Part shown: piece by piece, positions 26,342 to 33,843 of the stretch
Layout: each line of letters begins with the position of its first letter
How positions within the stretch are numbered: the first letter of the stretch is position 1
From: Acidobacteriota bacterium
Lineage (GTDB): Bacteria > Acidobacteriota > Terriglobia > Terriglobales > Acidobacteriaceae
Assembly (NCBI GenBank): GCA_021793595.1
Contig: JAJYSL010000013.1
Location: 1 to 42,061, forward strand
DNA length: 42,061 bases
Reading direction: 5' to 3'
The notes under the pieces: model-generated
What the model saw: the letters and a program-made list of their open reading frames with translations, nothing else
Told to the model about the DNA's origin: nothing
Database searches by the model: none
Program-made: the position numbers and the translations under genes

Positions 26342-28381
26342 ATGCAAAAGAAATTCGTCGTAACGCTAATGGCGGCGGTGTTGATTTCCGCGGGTTCGTT
26401 GGGACTGCGGGCGCAGGTATATTCGCCGCAGATCACCAGGGTGGGTCAGGTGGACACTAGCAACATGGCCAAGCTGGTGCAGGGAATTTATCGGCAATAC
26501 CACGCTACCACCGACCGCGAAAAAGCCGAGGCGATCTGGCGCTTCTATCTGACCGATGGACGATTCGTAAAGCCTGGCATGTTCTACCACATTCCCGGAT
26601 GGGCCTATGAGGAGCCAGTGGGCCAGGTGCTCGATCCTATCAAGCTGCTCAACAGCTATGGCTATGGGCTCTGCTATCAAGATGGACCTCTGATGGCGGC
26701 CACCTACGATGCCGGCGGATTCAAGCATTCGCGTGTGTGGTTCCTCACCGGACACACTGTTGCCGAAGTGTATTACGACGGCGCGTACCACATGTTCGAT
26801 TCCGACGAATTGGGCTATAACCCCATTGGAACCGGTCCGCTGAAGCAGCGCGATGTGGCTTCCGTGTGGCAGTTGGAACACGACGGCAGCATTATCACCA
26901 GAAACGTTACCGGGCCGAAGACCTCCAATCCGAAGACTGTGGATTATCCCTGGTATCCGGCGGATGTTCGTGCGGGAGATATGAAGGATCTCGCCGAGTT
27001 GTATACCAGCATCAACGATAACTATCTTTATGCATACCGCCGCTACCCTGAAGGCCACACCTTGGATTTTGTTCTGCGGCCCGGCGAGCGAATGATTCGC
27101 TATTTTCGTCCGACTCCTGCAGGAACCTTTTACCTTCCGTATACCTACGACGGGAAAGATTGGAAGATTCTTCCGGATTTTGCGCAGTTCAGCTTGCCCC
27201 CGTCGGCCGGTCCGCGCAGCGAGAAAGATGCGCGTACGTGGGCCACGGGCAAGATTGAGTATCGACCCGCGGACATTTCCAGTGACCTTGCACGCAAGGG
27301 CGACGACGCGACCTATACCTTTTCCATGCCATCCCCCTACGTGATTATCGACGCGCACTTTTCTGTGCAGGCTGCACTGCCAACAGCCGAAGACAAGCTG
27401 ATGGCGGAGACCTCGATCGATGGTGGCCGCAGCTGGACAGAAAGTGCGTCGCTCGCCGGTCCGTTCAATGGTCCCTGGAAGATTCATGCAGCGGATCTGC
27501 CGGGCGCGCAGGGCCATCGCACAGCTGTATCGGGAACCTATGGGTATCTGGTTCGCTTTTCGCTGCATGGGGCAGCGAATCAGTCGCCATCGATCCAAAA
27601 TGTTTTTCTCAGCACGATATTTCAGTTGAATCCGAGGACGATTCCTGCACTGACGCCTGGAGAAAATCAATTTGAATATCGCGCCGGGAATGAGGTGAGG
27701 ACGGAGCTGCCGGTGCGCGCATCGCATTTGAACGAATACGCATCCAAAGTTCAAAACGCCAGCTACGTGTCGCAAAACGGACAAGGCTACTGGATCAACG
27801 ACGCAGATCACGCGGGAGACGTCATCTTTGAAGTCTCCGCCACCCATCGCGACCTTAGCGGGTTCGATGTCGGCGGTAGATTTCTCGACCTAACGGACGG
27901 AATTGCTCCCAACAAATTTACGGCGGAGATTCGGCACGTCACTCCGTGGCCGGCGAATCGCAAGGGACCCGGTGCGGCCTCCATCGCGTGGTCGATCAGT
28001 AGCCATGGACCCTGGAAGACACTGTGGACTTACAATCCCAAGCTGACCTGGCTCGACGGTCAGCCTATCCAGCAGGTGCTGCGCTGGCCGGAGGTGGACC
28101 GTAGCGTGCGAAATCTGCCTGCGGGAACGCAACACGTTTATGTGCGCTATCAATTCAACGGACTCGCGATCGATCATTTTCGGCTTGCCAGCCTTCGTCC
28201 GGAAGATCCTTCTGCGACGCAGCACCTGAGGATCACACAAATCTGGGAGCAGAATGGCACGCAACACGAGTTCCACAAAGACATAAAGAACGCGAACGTT
28301 ACCCAAAGCTATCAGATTTCCGTTCCGGAGAAGGCAAATGTGACAAACGTGGCGTTCATTCTGGAATGTCCGCCAAAATAA
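26342..28381 (+). CDS. Secreted protein with transglutaminase-like domain
   Basis: A 679-residue exported protein with a signal peptide (ends near LRAQV). The N-terminal half has the order of a papain-like transglutaminase fold: Cys111 in SYGYGLCYQDG, His138 in LTGHTVAEVYYDGAYHMFDSD and Asp153. A single Cys, then His-x-x-x-Val in a WxEVxxDGxWxxxD-like segment, then Asp, is the classic Cys-His-Asp triad of the superfamily. The rest is beta-rich, with SIDGGRSWTE-type repeats that look like bacterial beta-propeller or sandwich domains. Activity (protease, amidase or crosslinking) is unknown; a cell-wall or glycoprotein amidase role is speculative. AAAAGGAA lies about 10 bases before the ATG. It sits in the run with the GH42-like protein, 30 bases downstream. 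Confidence 0.7.
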   Translation: MQKKFVVTLMAAVLISAGSLGLRAQVYSPQITRVGQVDTSNMAKLVQGIYRQYHATTDREKAEAIWRFYLTDGRFVKPGMFYHIPGWAYEEPVGQVLDPIKLLNSYGYGLCYQDGPLMAATYDAGGFKHSRVWFLTGHTVAEVYYDGAYHMFDSDELGYNPIGTGPLKQRDVASVWQLEHDGSIITRNVTGPKTSNPKTVDYPWYPADVRAGDMKDLAELYTSINDNYLYAYRRYPEGHTLDFVLRPGERMIRYFRPTPAGTFYLPYTYDGKDWKILPDFAQFSLPPSAGPRSEKDARTWATGKIEYRPADISSDLARKGDDATYTFSMPSPYVIIDAHFSVQAALPTAEDKLMAETSIDGGRSWTESASLAGPFNGPWKIHAADLPGAQGHRTAVSGTYGYLVRFSLHGAANQSPSIQNVFLSTIFQLNPRTIPALTPGENQFEYRAGNEVRTELPVRASHLNEYASKVQNASYVSQNGQGYWINDADHAGDVIFEVSATHRDLSGFDVGGRFLDLTDGIAPNKFTAEIRHVTPWPANRKGPGAASIAWSISSHGPWKTLWTYNPKLTWLDGQPIQQVLRWPEVDRSVRNLPAGTQHVYVRYQFNGLAIDHFRLASLRPEDPSATQHLRITQIWEQNGTQHEFHKDIKNANVTQSYQISVPEKANVTNVAFILECPPK

Positions 28382-28512
28382 ATCTTGTTTGCCTCGGCTA
28401 GTTGTCCACTGGAAGACTCTTTGCGCGCACACGAAAGCTCGCGCCTGAATGAAATCGTTGCAGCGATGATATAAAAGAACGGCCAGCCTTTATTGAAGAA
28501 GGGGTGCTGTCA

Positions 28513-29469
28513 ATGTCGTCGACACGTCGCGATTTTCTTGTTGGTCTGGGTGCCGCAGCCGCAGCCGTTTCTGTTCCGGGACGCGCAGCGCAGGCACTTG
28601 CCGCTGAGTCACTGCTCTATCCCCCCGCCGACCTTTCTTATTTCGACACGCCTATTCATCGCGGTCCGATGAACATCCAGATTGGCTATGCCGCTATTAC
28701 ATGGAAGGAAAATGACCATCGGGCAATTGAGGATATTGCCGCGGTCGGCTACCCTGGCATTCAGTTGCGTGCCAATGTGCTGGGGGAATATCCCGAAGCG
28801 CGCGCAATCAAAGACACACTGGCAAAGCACCATCTGACGTTTGTTGCCTTGTCCAGTGGAGATGCTCCGCTAGATCCCGCAGTTGAGAAAAAAAGTCTGG
28901 AGATGCACACCGCGCATGCCCGGTATTTGCACCAGGCCGGCGGAAAATATCTACAGGTCATTGGCACATTTGCGCAGAAATCATACACCCCCAGCGACTA
29001 CAAACGAGAAGGCATGCTTTTGACGGAAATCGGCAAGCGTGCCGCGGATTACGGCATCCAGACGGGCTTTCACAATCACATGGGATCGATCGGGCAAACT
29101 CCGGAGCAGGTGGACGCGATTCTCGACGCTGCCGATCCTCGATACGTCAAGCTGGAATTGGACACCGGACACTATCTGCAAGGCGGAGGCGATCCGGCAG
29201 AAGCCATCCGCAAATATCATGATCGATTGCTGTTTTTGCACCTGAAAGATGTTGAACCTGCGGCGACAAAGAGCGGCTATCAATTCGTCGAGCTGGGACA
29301 GGGAAGAGTCAACTTTGTGGCCGTCTTCGACGCGTTGCGATCCACCAACTTCAGAGGCTGGGGCGTGGTGGAACTAGATGGAGAACGAACCGGCGTGAAC
29401 CGCACGCCGAAACAGTCCGCGGAAATGAGCAAGGATTATTTAATCCAAAAGCTAGGAGTGCAGGTATGA
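28513..29469 (+). CDS. Tat-exported sugar isomerase/epimerase-like TIM barrel
   Basis: A 318-residue protein of the xylose-isomerase-like TIM barrel family (AP_endonuc_2 type). A Tat signal is clear (STRRDFLVGLGAAAAA). Metal-site motifs follow: GFHNHMGSIG, LELDTGHYLQGG, LHLKDVEP and VVELDGE. This family uses a divalent metal to isomerise or epimerise a sugar or keto-sugar. Because the enzyme is exported, a phosphorylated substrate is unlikely. An ATG at 28513 with AAGGGG about 8 bases upstream is preferred to a GTG at 28504. Its stop overlaps the next start by ATGA. Confidence 0.85.
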   Translation: MSSTRRDFLVGLGAAAAAVSVPGRAAQALAAESLLYPPADLSYFDTPIHRGPMNIQIGYAAITWKENDHRAIEDIAAVGYPGIQLRANVLGEYPEARAIKDTLAKHHLTFVALSSGDAPLDPAVEKKSLEMHTAHARYLHQAGGKYLQVIGTFAQKSYTPSDYKREGMLLTEIGKRAADYGIQTGFHNHMGSIGQTPEQVDAILDAADPRYVKLELDTGHYLQGGGDPAEAIRKYHDRLLFLHLKDVEPAATKSGYQFVELGQGRVNFVAVFDALRSTNFRGWGVVELDGERTGVNRTPKQSAEMSKDYLIQKLGVQV

Positions 29470-30344
29470 GCTGTCCATTTCGCCTTGCTGTCATCAACGA
29501 CGAAATCACGCAGGATTTTGGCCGTGCATGCGAAATCGCATCCAAGGATTTTGGACTGAACTGGATTGAGCTCCGCGGCATGTGGAACAAGAACATCGTT
29601 GATCTGGACTCCTCAGAAATCGCGGAAGCACGGAAGATTCTGGAGAAGAACAAGCTGCGCGTGACCGATATCGCCAGCCCGTTGTTTAAGGTGGATTGGC
29701 CGGGTGCGCCGGTTTCAAAGACGTCGGAACGCCGCGACCAATTTGGTGCCGACTTCGGTTTCAAACAGCAGGAAAAAGTACTGGAACGCTGCATTGAGCT
29801 GGCGAAAGCGTTTCAGACGGATCGCATCCGCTGCTTCGATTTTTGGCGGTTGGATGACCCGAAACCCTATCGAGCGGCGATCGACGATAAGCTGCGCGAG
29901 GCCGCGGAACGCTGTGCGAAGAGCGACAAGATTCTGCTGCTGGAAAATGAAATGTCATGCAATACAGGAACTGGAGAAGAAGCGGCGGCTGTCCTGCACG
30001 CGATTCCGAACAAGAATTTTATGCTGAATTGGGATCCGGGCAATGCGGCTGCGCTCGGCAGCATACCCTATCCAAATGGGTTTGATCTCTTACCGGTCAA
30101 GCGGATCGGTCATTGCCACTGCAAGGACGTTGTTCGCAAGCCCGACGGCCAGTATGAGTGGGAGCCCGTGGGCGGCGGTGTGATCGACTGGGTGGGACAG
30201 TTCCGCGCGTTGAAGCGGGATGGCTATCATTATGGCGTCAGTCTGGAGACGCATTGGCGCGGTGCAGGGACGCCGGAGGCCTCGACGCGCATCAGTATGA
30301 AGGGTCTGAAAGCCACCCTGGCAAAGGCCGGAATCCAGTGCTAG
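29466..30344 (+). CDS. Cytosolic sugar isomerase/epimerase-like TIM barrel
   Basis: A 292-residue TIM-barrel isomerase of the same superfamily as its neighbour but without a signal peptide, so cytosolic. Metal-site motifs: LLENEMSC, LNWDPGNAA, GHCHCKDVV and SLETHW. It overlaps the exported relative by four bases, so the two are translationally coupled. A plausible model is sequential conversion of one sugar derivative in the periplasm and cytosol, but substrates are unknown. It ends the plus-strand run; the convergent nickel permease is 22 bases away. Confidence 0.85.
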   Translation: MSCPFRLAVINDEITQDFGRACEIASKDFGLNWIELRGMWNKNIVDLDSSEIAEARKILEKNKLRVTDIASPLFKVDWPGAPVSKTSERRDQFGADFGFKQQEKVLERCIELAKAFQTDRIRCFDFWRLDDPKPYRAAIDDKLREAAERCAKSDKILLLENEMSCNTGTGEEAAAVLHAIPNKNFMLNWDPGNAAALGSIPYPNGFDLLPVKRIGHCHCKDVVRKPDGQYEWEPVGGGVIDWVGQFRALKRDGYHYGVSLETHWRGAGTPEASTRISMKGLKATLAKAGIQC

Positions 30345-30366
30345 CTGCCGGTTCGCCACCTCGAAG

Positions 30367-31113
30367 CTAATTCAGCGTTGGCAGAAACGAAGCGCGTCCA
30401 GACAGGAAGACAATTCCCATCGTAAGACTGTAGATCGCGGTCAGCGCAGAGACGACTCGGAGGAATTGCGGACGGCGCCGCGAGACGCCGAACAGTCCTG
30501 CCGCAGATGCCGTCATCACCGCATTCATCGTTAACAGGCCCGCAAGGAACATTCCCAGCCCCAGCATTCCCAGGGCAGCGCCGCCAAGATTCGCTGCGAG
30601 CAGAAAAATCATCAGCTGGCTAGGAGTTTCCGCGCCCAGACCGTGGATCACGCCGATGACAAAAACAGAGCGCGCGTCGAAGTTCTTAGGGGGCGCGTAG
30701 GCTTCGACGGGAGCGCCTTCTTCTCGCCGCTTGAATGCCAGCCGCGCACGATGATAGCCGGCGTGGAGCAACATGTAGCGACTCTTCGGCAGGGTGTCGT
30801 CGGGGCGCAACACCAGCGTTCCCAGAACGTAAATTCCGAGAACCAGCAAGGTAAGACCGACCAGCCGCTCCGCCCAGCGATCGATGCCTGCGGGCAGGCT
30901 GATGCCCAGCAGAATGACGATGGAGCCCAATCCGGCGACGGTAAGCGCATGACCCAGGGCGTACACCATGCCGAGTTTCATGGCGACACGTTTCGACGAT
31001 TGCACGCTGACGACATCCGTGATCGCGGCAATGTGGTCGTAGTCGAAGCCGTGGCGAAAGCCGAGCACGGCTGCGGTGAACAGGGCGGCGTAGAGTGTCG
31101 TATGCGTCGTCAA
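30367..31113 (-). CDS. Nickel/cobalt permease (NiCoT-like)
   Basis: A 248-residue integral membrane protein with several hydrophobic helices. The first helix carries RHGFDYDHIAAI, which fits the HX4DH nickel-binding signature of the NiCoT family (His21, Asp26, His27). A second His/Asn-rich motif (VIGVIHGLGAETPSQL) also resembles the family. The start is a TTG at 31113, with no good Shine-Dalgarno, and no in-frame ATG nearby. It follows hypE by 69 bases on the same strand, so it probably supplies nickel for hydrogenase maturation. Cobalt cannot be ruled out. Confidence 0.8.
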   Translation of the reverse strand: MTTHTTLYAALFTAAVLGFRHGFDYDHIAAITDVVSVQSSKRVAMKLGMVYALGHALTVAGLGSIVILLGISLPAGIDRWAERLVGLTLLVLGIYVLGTLVLRPDDTLPKSRYMLLHAGYHRARLAFKRREEGAPVEAYAPPKNFDARSVFVIGVIHGLGAETPSQLMIFLLAANLGGAALGMLGLGMFLAGLLTMNAVMTASAAGLFGVSRRRPQFLRVVSALTAIYSLTMGIVFLSGRASFLPTLN

Positions 31114-31182
31114 GATTATCTTTCGATATCGATTGCGGGCTGATTTATTTTTCTCTTGCTGCGGCGGTCACAGGGGCGGTCA

Positions 31183-32343
31183 CTAACAAATCCTCGGCAG
31201 CTGCTCGCCGAACATCACGTCCAAAATGCGCGTGCCACCCACTCGGGTCTGCATTCGCACCATGCCGGGGTGTTCTGAAACGACTTCTCCAATCATTTTC
31301 GCATCTCGGCCTAGCGGATGGGCCTGCATAGTCCGCAGCACTGCATCGGCCGCCTTCGCAGCCACGATGGCCACCAGTTTTCCCTCATTCGCCACGTACA
31401 GCGCATCGAGTCCAAGAATTTCGCACGCACCCTGCACGCTTTCGCGCACGGGAATCCGATCTTCGCGCAAAAACATGCCGACCTCCGATTGGGAGGCAAT
31501 TTCGTTCAGCGTGGTTGCGACGCCGCCGCGAGTTGGATCGCGCATGCAGTGCAACGGATGATCGTCGCTTCGCTTGTCTGCGAGCGCATCGCACGCATCA
31601 AGCATGCAATTCACCAATCCATGCAGCGCCGCACAATCGCTTTCAATCTCGCCTTCGAATTCCAGATTCTCCCGTTTCGACAAGATCGCCATGCCGTGGT
31701 CGCCGATGCAGCCGCTCAATAATATCTTGTCGCCGGGGCGCGCATGGCTGGCGGCAATGTTTACGTCTCGTTCTATAACGCCGATGCCGGTTGTAGTGAC
31801 GAAAAGCTTGTCGCCTTTCCCTCGATTCACCACCTTGGTGTCGCCCGTCACCAACTGCACACCAGCTTCGTTTGCAGCGGCTCCCATGGACTCGACAACG
31901 CGCCGCAACTCCTCAGCGGGCAATCCTTCTTCCAGAATAAAGGCCGCCGCCAGATACAGCGGACGCGCGCCGCTCATCGCCAGATCGTTCACGGTGCCGT
32001 TAATGGCGAGCTTGCCGATATCGCCGCCAGGAAAGAAGATCGGCGTCACCACAAAACTGTCGGTGGTGAAGGCCAGCCGAGCGCCGTTGATTTCGAGTAC
32101 CGCCTGATCGTCGAGTTTATCGAGGATGGGATTCGCGAAGGCACGCAAGAAAACTTTGTCGATCAGCTCCGACGTTAGCTTGCCGCCACTACCGTGGCCC
32201 AGCACAATATTTTTATGCTGGAAGATCGGCAACGGACAGCTTCCAAACAAGGGATTTGGAAGCTGCGAGGTCGAATGTTCTGAAGTGGAATCGGAACTTG
32301 ACGCTGTAACCGGCGCATTCACGGTAGAGTCGTTTCGAGTCAC
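31183..32343 (-). CDS. hypE: Hydrogenase maturation dehydratase HypE
   Basis: Makes the cyanide ligand of the [NiFe] hydrogenase active site: it dehydrates the carbamoylated C-terminal Cys to thiocyanate. The last residues PRIC carry that Cys, and [25 protein letters not shown] and LAMSGARP are HypE hallmarks. The GTG at 32343 has GGGAGG about 5 bases upstream and overlaps the hypD stop (GTGA). This gives 386 residues, about 40 longer than usual because of a Ser/Thr-rich N-terminal tail before the conserved [10 protein letters not shown] core. Coupled with hypD, hypC and hypF. Confidence 0.95.
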   Translation of the reverse strand: MTRNDSTVNAPVTASSSDSTSEHSTSQLPNPLFGSCPLPIFQHKNIVLGHGSGGKLTSELIDKVFLRAFANPILDKLDDQAVLEINGARLAFTTDSFVVTPIFFPGGDIGKLAINGTVNDLAMSGARPLYLAAAFILEEGLPAEELRRVVESMGAAANEAGVQLVTGDTKVVNRGKGDKLFVTTTGIGVIERDVNIAASHARPGDKILLSGCIGDHGMAILSKRENLEFEGEIESDCAALHGLVNCMLDACDALADKRSDDHPLHCMRDPTRGGVATTLNEIASQSEVGMFLREDRIPVRESVQGACEILGLDALYVANEGKLVAIVAAKAADAVLRTMQAHPLGRDAKMIGEVVSEHPGMVRMQTRVGGTRILDVMFGEQLPRIC

Positions 32344-33479
32344 GCCGCGCCTCCCATGGAATCGATGGGAACGTCGACGCTTCTCGGCTGATTCAGATGG
32401 CGTCCGTAGGCATAGTAGGCAGCGCATGCGCCTTCGGCGGAAACCATGGTGGCGCCAAGCGGACTTTGCGGTGTGCACACGGTACCAAAAGCGGGGCAGT
32501 CTTTTGGCTTCTTGATGCCGCGCAGAATTTCTCCGCTGATACAGATTTCTGACTCACGTGTCGCGATCTGCTCCACGTCAAACAACTTTTCGGCATCGTA
32601 GTCCGCGAACTCCGGGCGGAGACGATAGCCGCTTTGCGGAATTGCGCCGATGCCGCGCCAATTTCGATCTCCCACCTGAAAGACCTGGAACACAAGCTTT
32701 TGCGCGGTCTTGTTTCCTTCGCGACCCAGAACGCGCGAGTATTGATTCTCGACTTCGCCTCGCTCTGTTTCCAATTGGCGAATCGTCATCAGCGTTCCCT
32801 GCAGAATATCCAGCGGCTCAAACCCGCTGACGACAATGGGTACGTGATATTTGGCGCTGATGGGCTCGTATTCTTCATAGCCCATCACGGCGCAGACGTG
32901 CCCTGGCCCAAGAAAACCCTGCACGCGGTTCTCCGGAGATTGCAAAATGGCTGCCAGCGCCGGTGGAACCAACACATGCGACACCAATAAGGAGACGTTC
33001 TTCAGCCCTTCCTGCTTCGCGCGCCACGCCAGCATGGCATTGGCCGGAGCCGTGGTTTCAAATCCAATGGCGAAGAAAACGACTTTCTTGTCCGGATGGG
33101 CGTGCGCAATCTTGATGCAGTCGATGGGGGAATACACCACGCGAACATCGCCGCCCTGAGACTTGATGGCGAACAGGTCGCCAGCCGACCCGGGAACCCG
33201 CAGCATGTCTCCGAAGGAGCAGAAGATGACGTCCGGGAGGCGGGCAATCGCGTGGGCCTTATCGATCATTTCCAGCGGCGTCACGCAGACCGGGCAACCC
33301 GGTCCGTGCACCAACTCTACGCCCTCGGGCAGCAAATGATCAATTCCATTCTTTACAATGGAATGGGTCTGGCCACCGCAAACCTCCATAATCACCCACG
33401 GCTTGGTTTGCACGCGTTGAATTTCGTCAACAAGCTTGCGGGCGATTTGCCCATCACGATATTCATCCAGGTATTTCAG
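32340..33479 (-). CDS. hypD: Hydrogenase maturation Fe-S protein HypD, probable CTG start
   Basis: Scaffold on which Fe(CN)2CO is assembled with Hyp[11 protein letters not shown] (Cys34), GPGCPVC (Cys62, Cys65) and the C-terminal Fe4S4 cysteines ([24 protein letters not shown]) are all present. The conserved N terminus ([19 protein letters not shown]) is encoded in frame before any ATG. Its only sensible start is CTG at 33479, 7 bases after AAGGAGG, forming a CTGA overlap with the hypC stop. The first in-frame GTG (33413) would remove 22 conserved residues. This gives 379 residues, normal for HypD. Confidence 0.9.
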   Translation of the reverse strand: MKYLDEYRDGQIARKLVDEIQRVQTKPWVIMEVCGGQTHSIVKNGIDHLLPEGVELVHGPGCPVCVTPLEMIDKAHAIARLPDVIFCSFGDMLRVPGSAGDLFAIKSQGGDVRVVYSPIDCIKIAHAHPDKKVVFFAIGFETTAPANAMLAWRAKQEGLKNVSLLVSHVLVPPALAAILQSPENRVQGFLGPGHVCAVMGYEEYEPISAKYHVPIVVSGFEPLDILQGTLMTIRQLETERGEVENQYSRVLGREGNKTAQKLVFQVFQVGDRNWRGIGAIPQSGYRLRPEFADYDAEKLFDVEQIATRESEICISGEILRGIKKPKDCPAFGTVCTPQSPLGATMVSAEGACAAYYAYGRHLNQPRSVDVPIDSMGGAA

Positions 33480-33832
33480 CAGGCGTCCTCCTTACTGCGG
33501 GTCATCTCCGGTTCCGGTCGATGGTTCCCGTTTGGACGTGTAGCGGCTTCTCCAAATCCCGGCGCTTGCCCGTCTCGTTCCCCAACAACGGGAGCTATCA
33601 GTTCGGAAAGCTGATCCATCTCTTCAAGGATTTGATAGGTGCGATGCGCTTCTTCCTCATCCACCTTGCTGATGGCGAAACCTACATGGACCAAAACATA
33701 TTCGCCGACCTTGGTCTCCGGCACATATTCCAGGCAAACCTCGCGGATGATGCCGCCGAATTGCACCTTTGCCATTCGCATGCCGCCTTGATCCAACGCT
33801 TCGACAACTTTACCCGGAATGGCCAGACACAT
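33476..33832 (-). CDS. hypC: Hydrogenase maturation chaperone HypC
   Basis: Chaperone that holds the iron centre with HypD and delivers it to the hydrogenase large subunit. It starts with MCLAIPGKV, whose Cys2 is the key residue, and has [24 protein letters not shown] typical of the family. At 118 residues it is longer than the usual 75-90, owing to a charged/Pro-rich C-terminal tail (about residues 88-118). AAGGGG lies 6 bases upstream of the ATG, 11 bases after hypF. The TGA overlaps the hypD CTG. Confidence 0.95.
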   Translation of the reverse strand: MCLAIPGKVVEALDQGGMRMAKVQFGGIIREVCLEYVPETKVGEYVLVHVGFAISKVDEEEAHRTYQILEEMDQLSELIAPVVGERDGQAPGFGEAATRPNGNHRPEPEMTRSKEDAC

Positions 33833-33843
33833 CGTTTGTCCCC

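Noticed and set aside
26366..27847. Minus-strand 493-codon frame under the transglutaminase-like gene
   Set aside because: Antisense shadow in GC-rich coding DNA; no motif, and composition is unlike neighbours.
33411..33413. GTG at 33413 as the hypD start
   Set aside because: It would delete a conserved N terminus and has no ribosome site, unlike the CTG at 33479.
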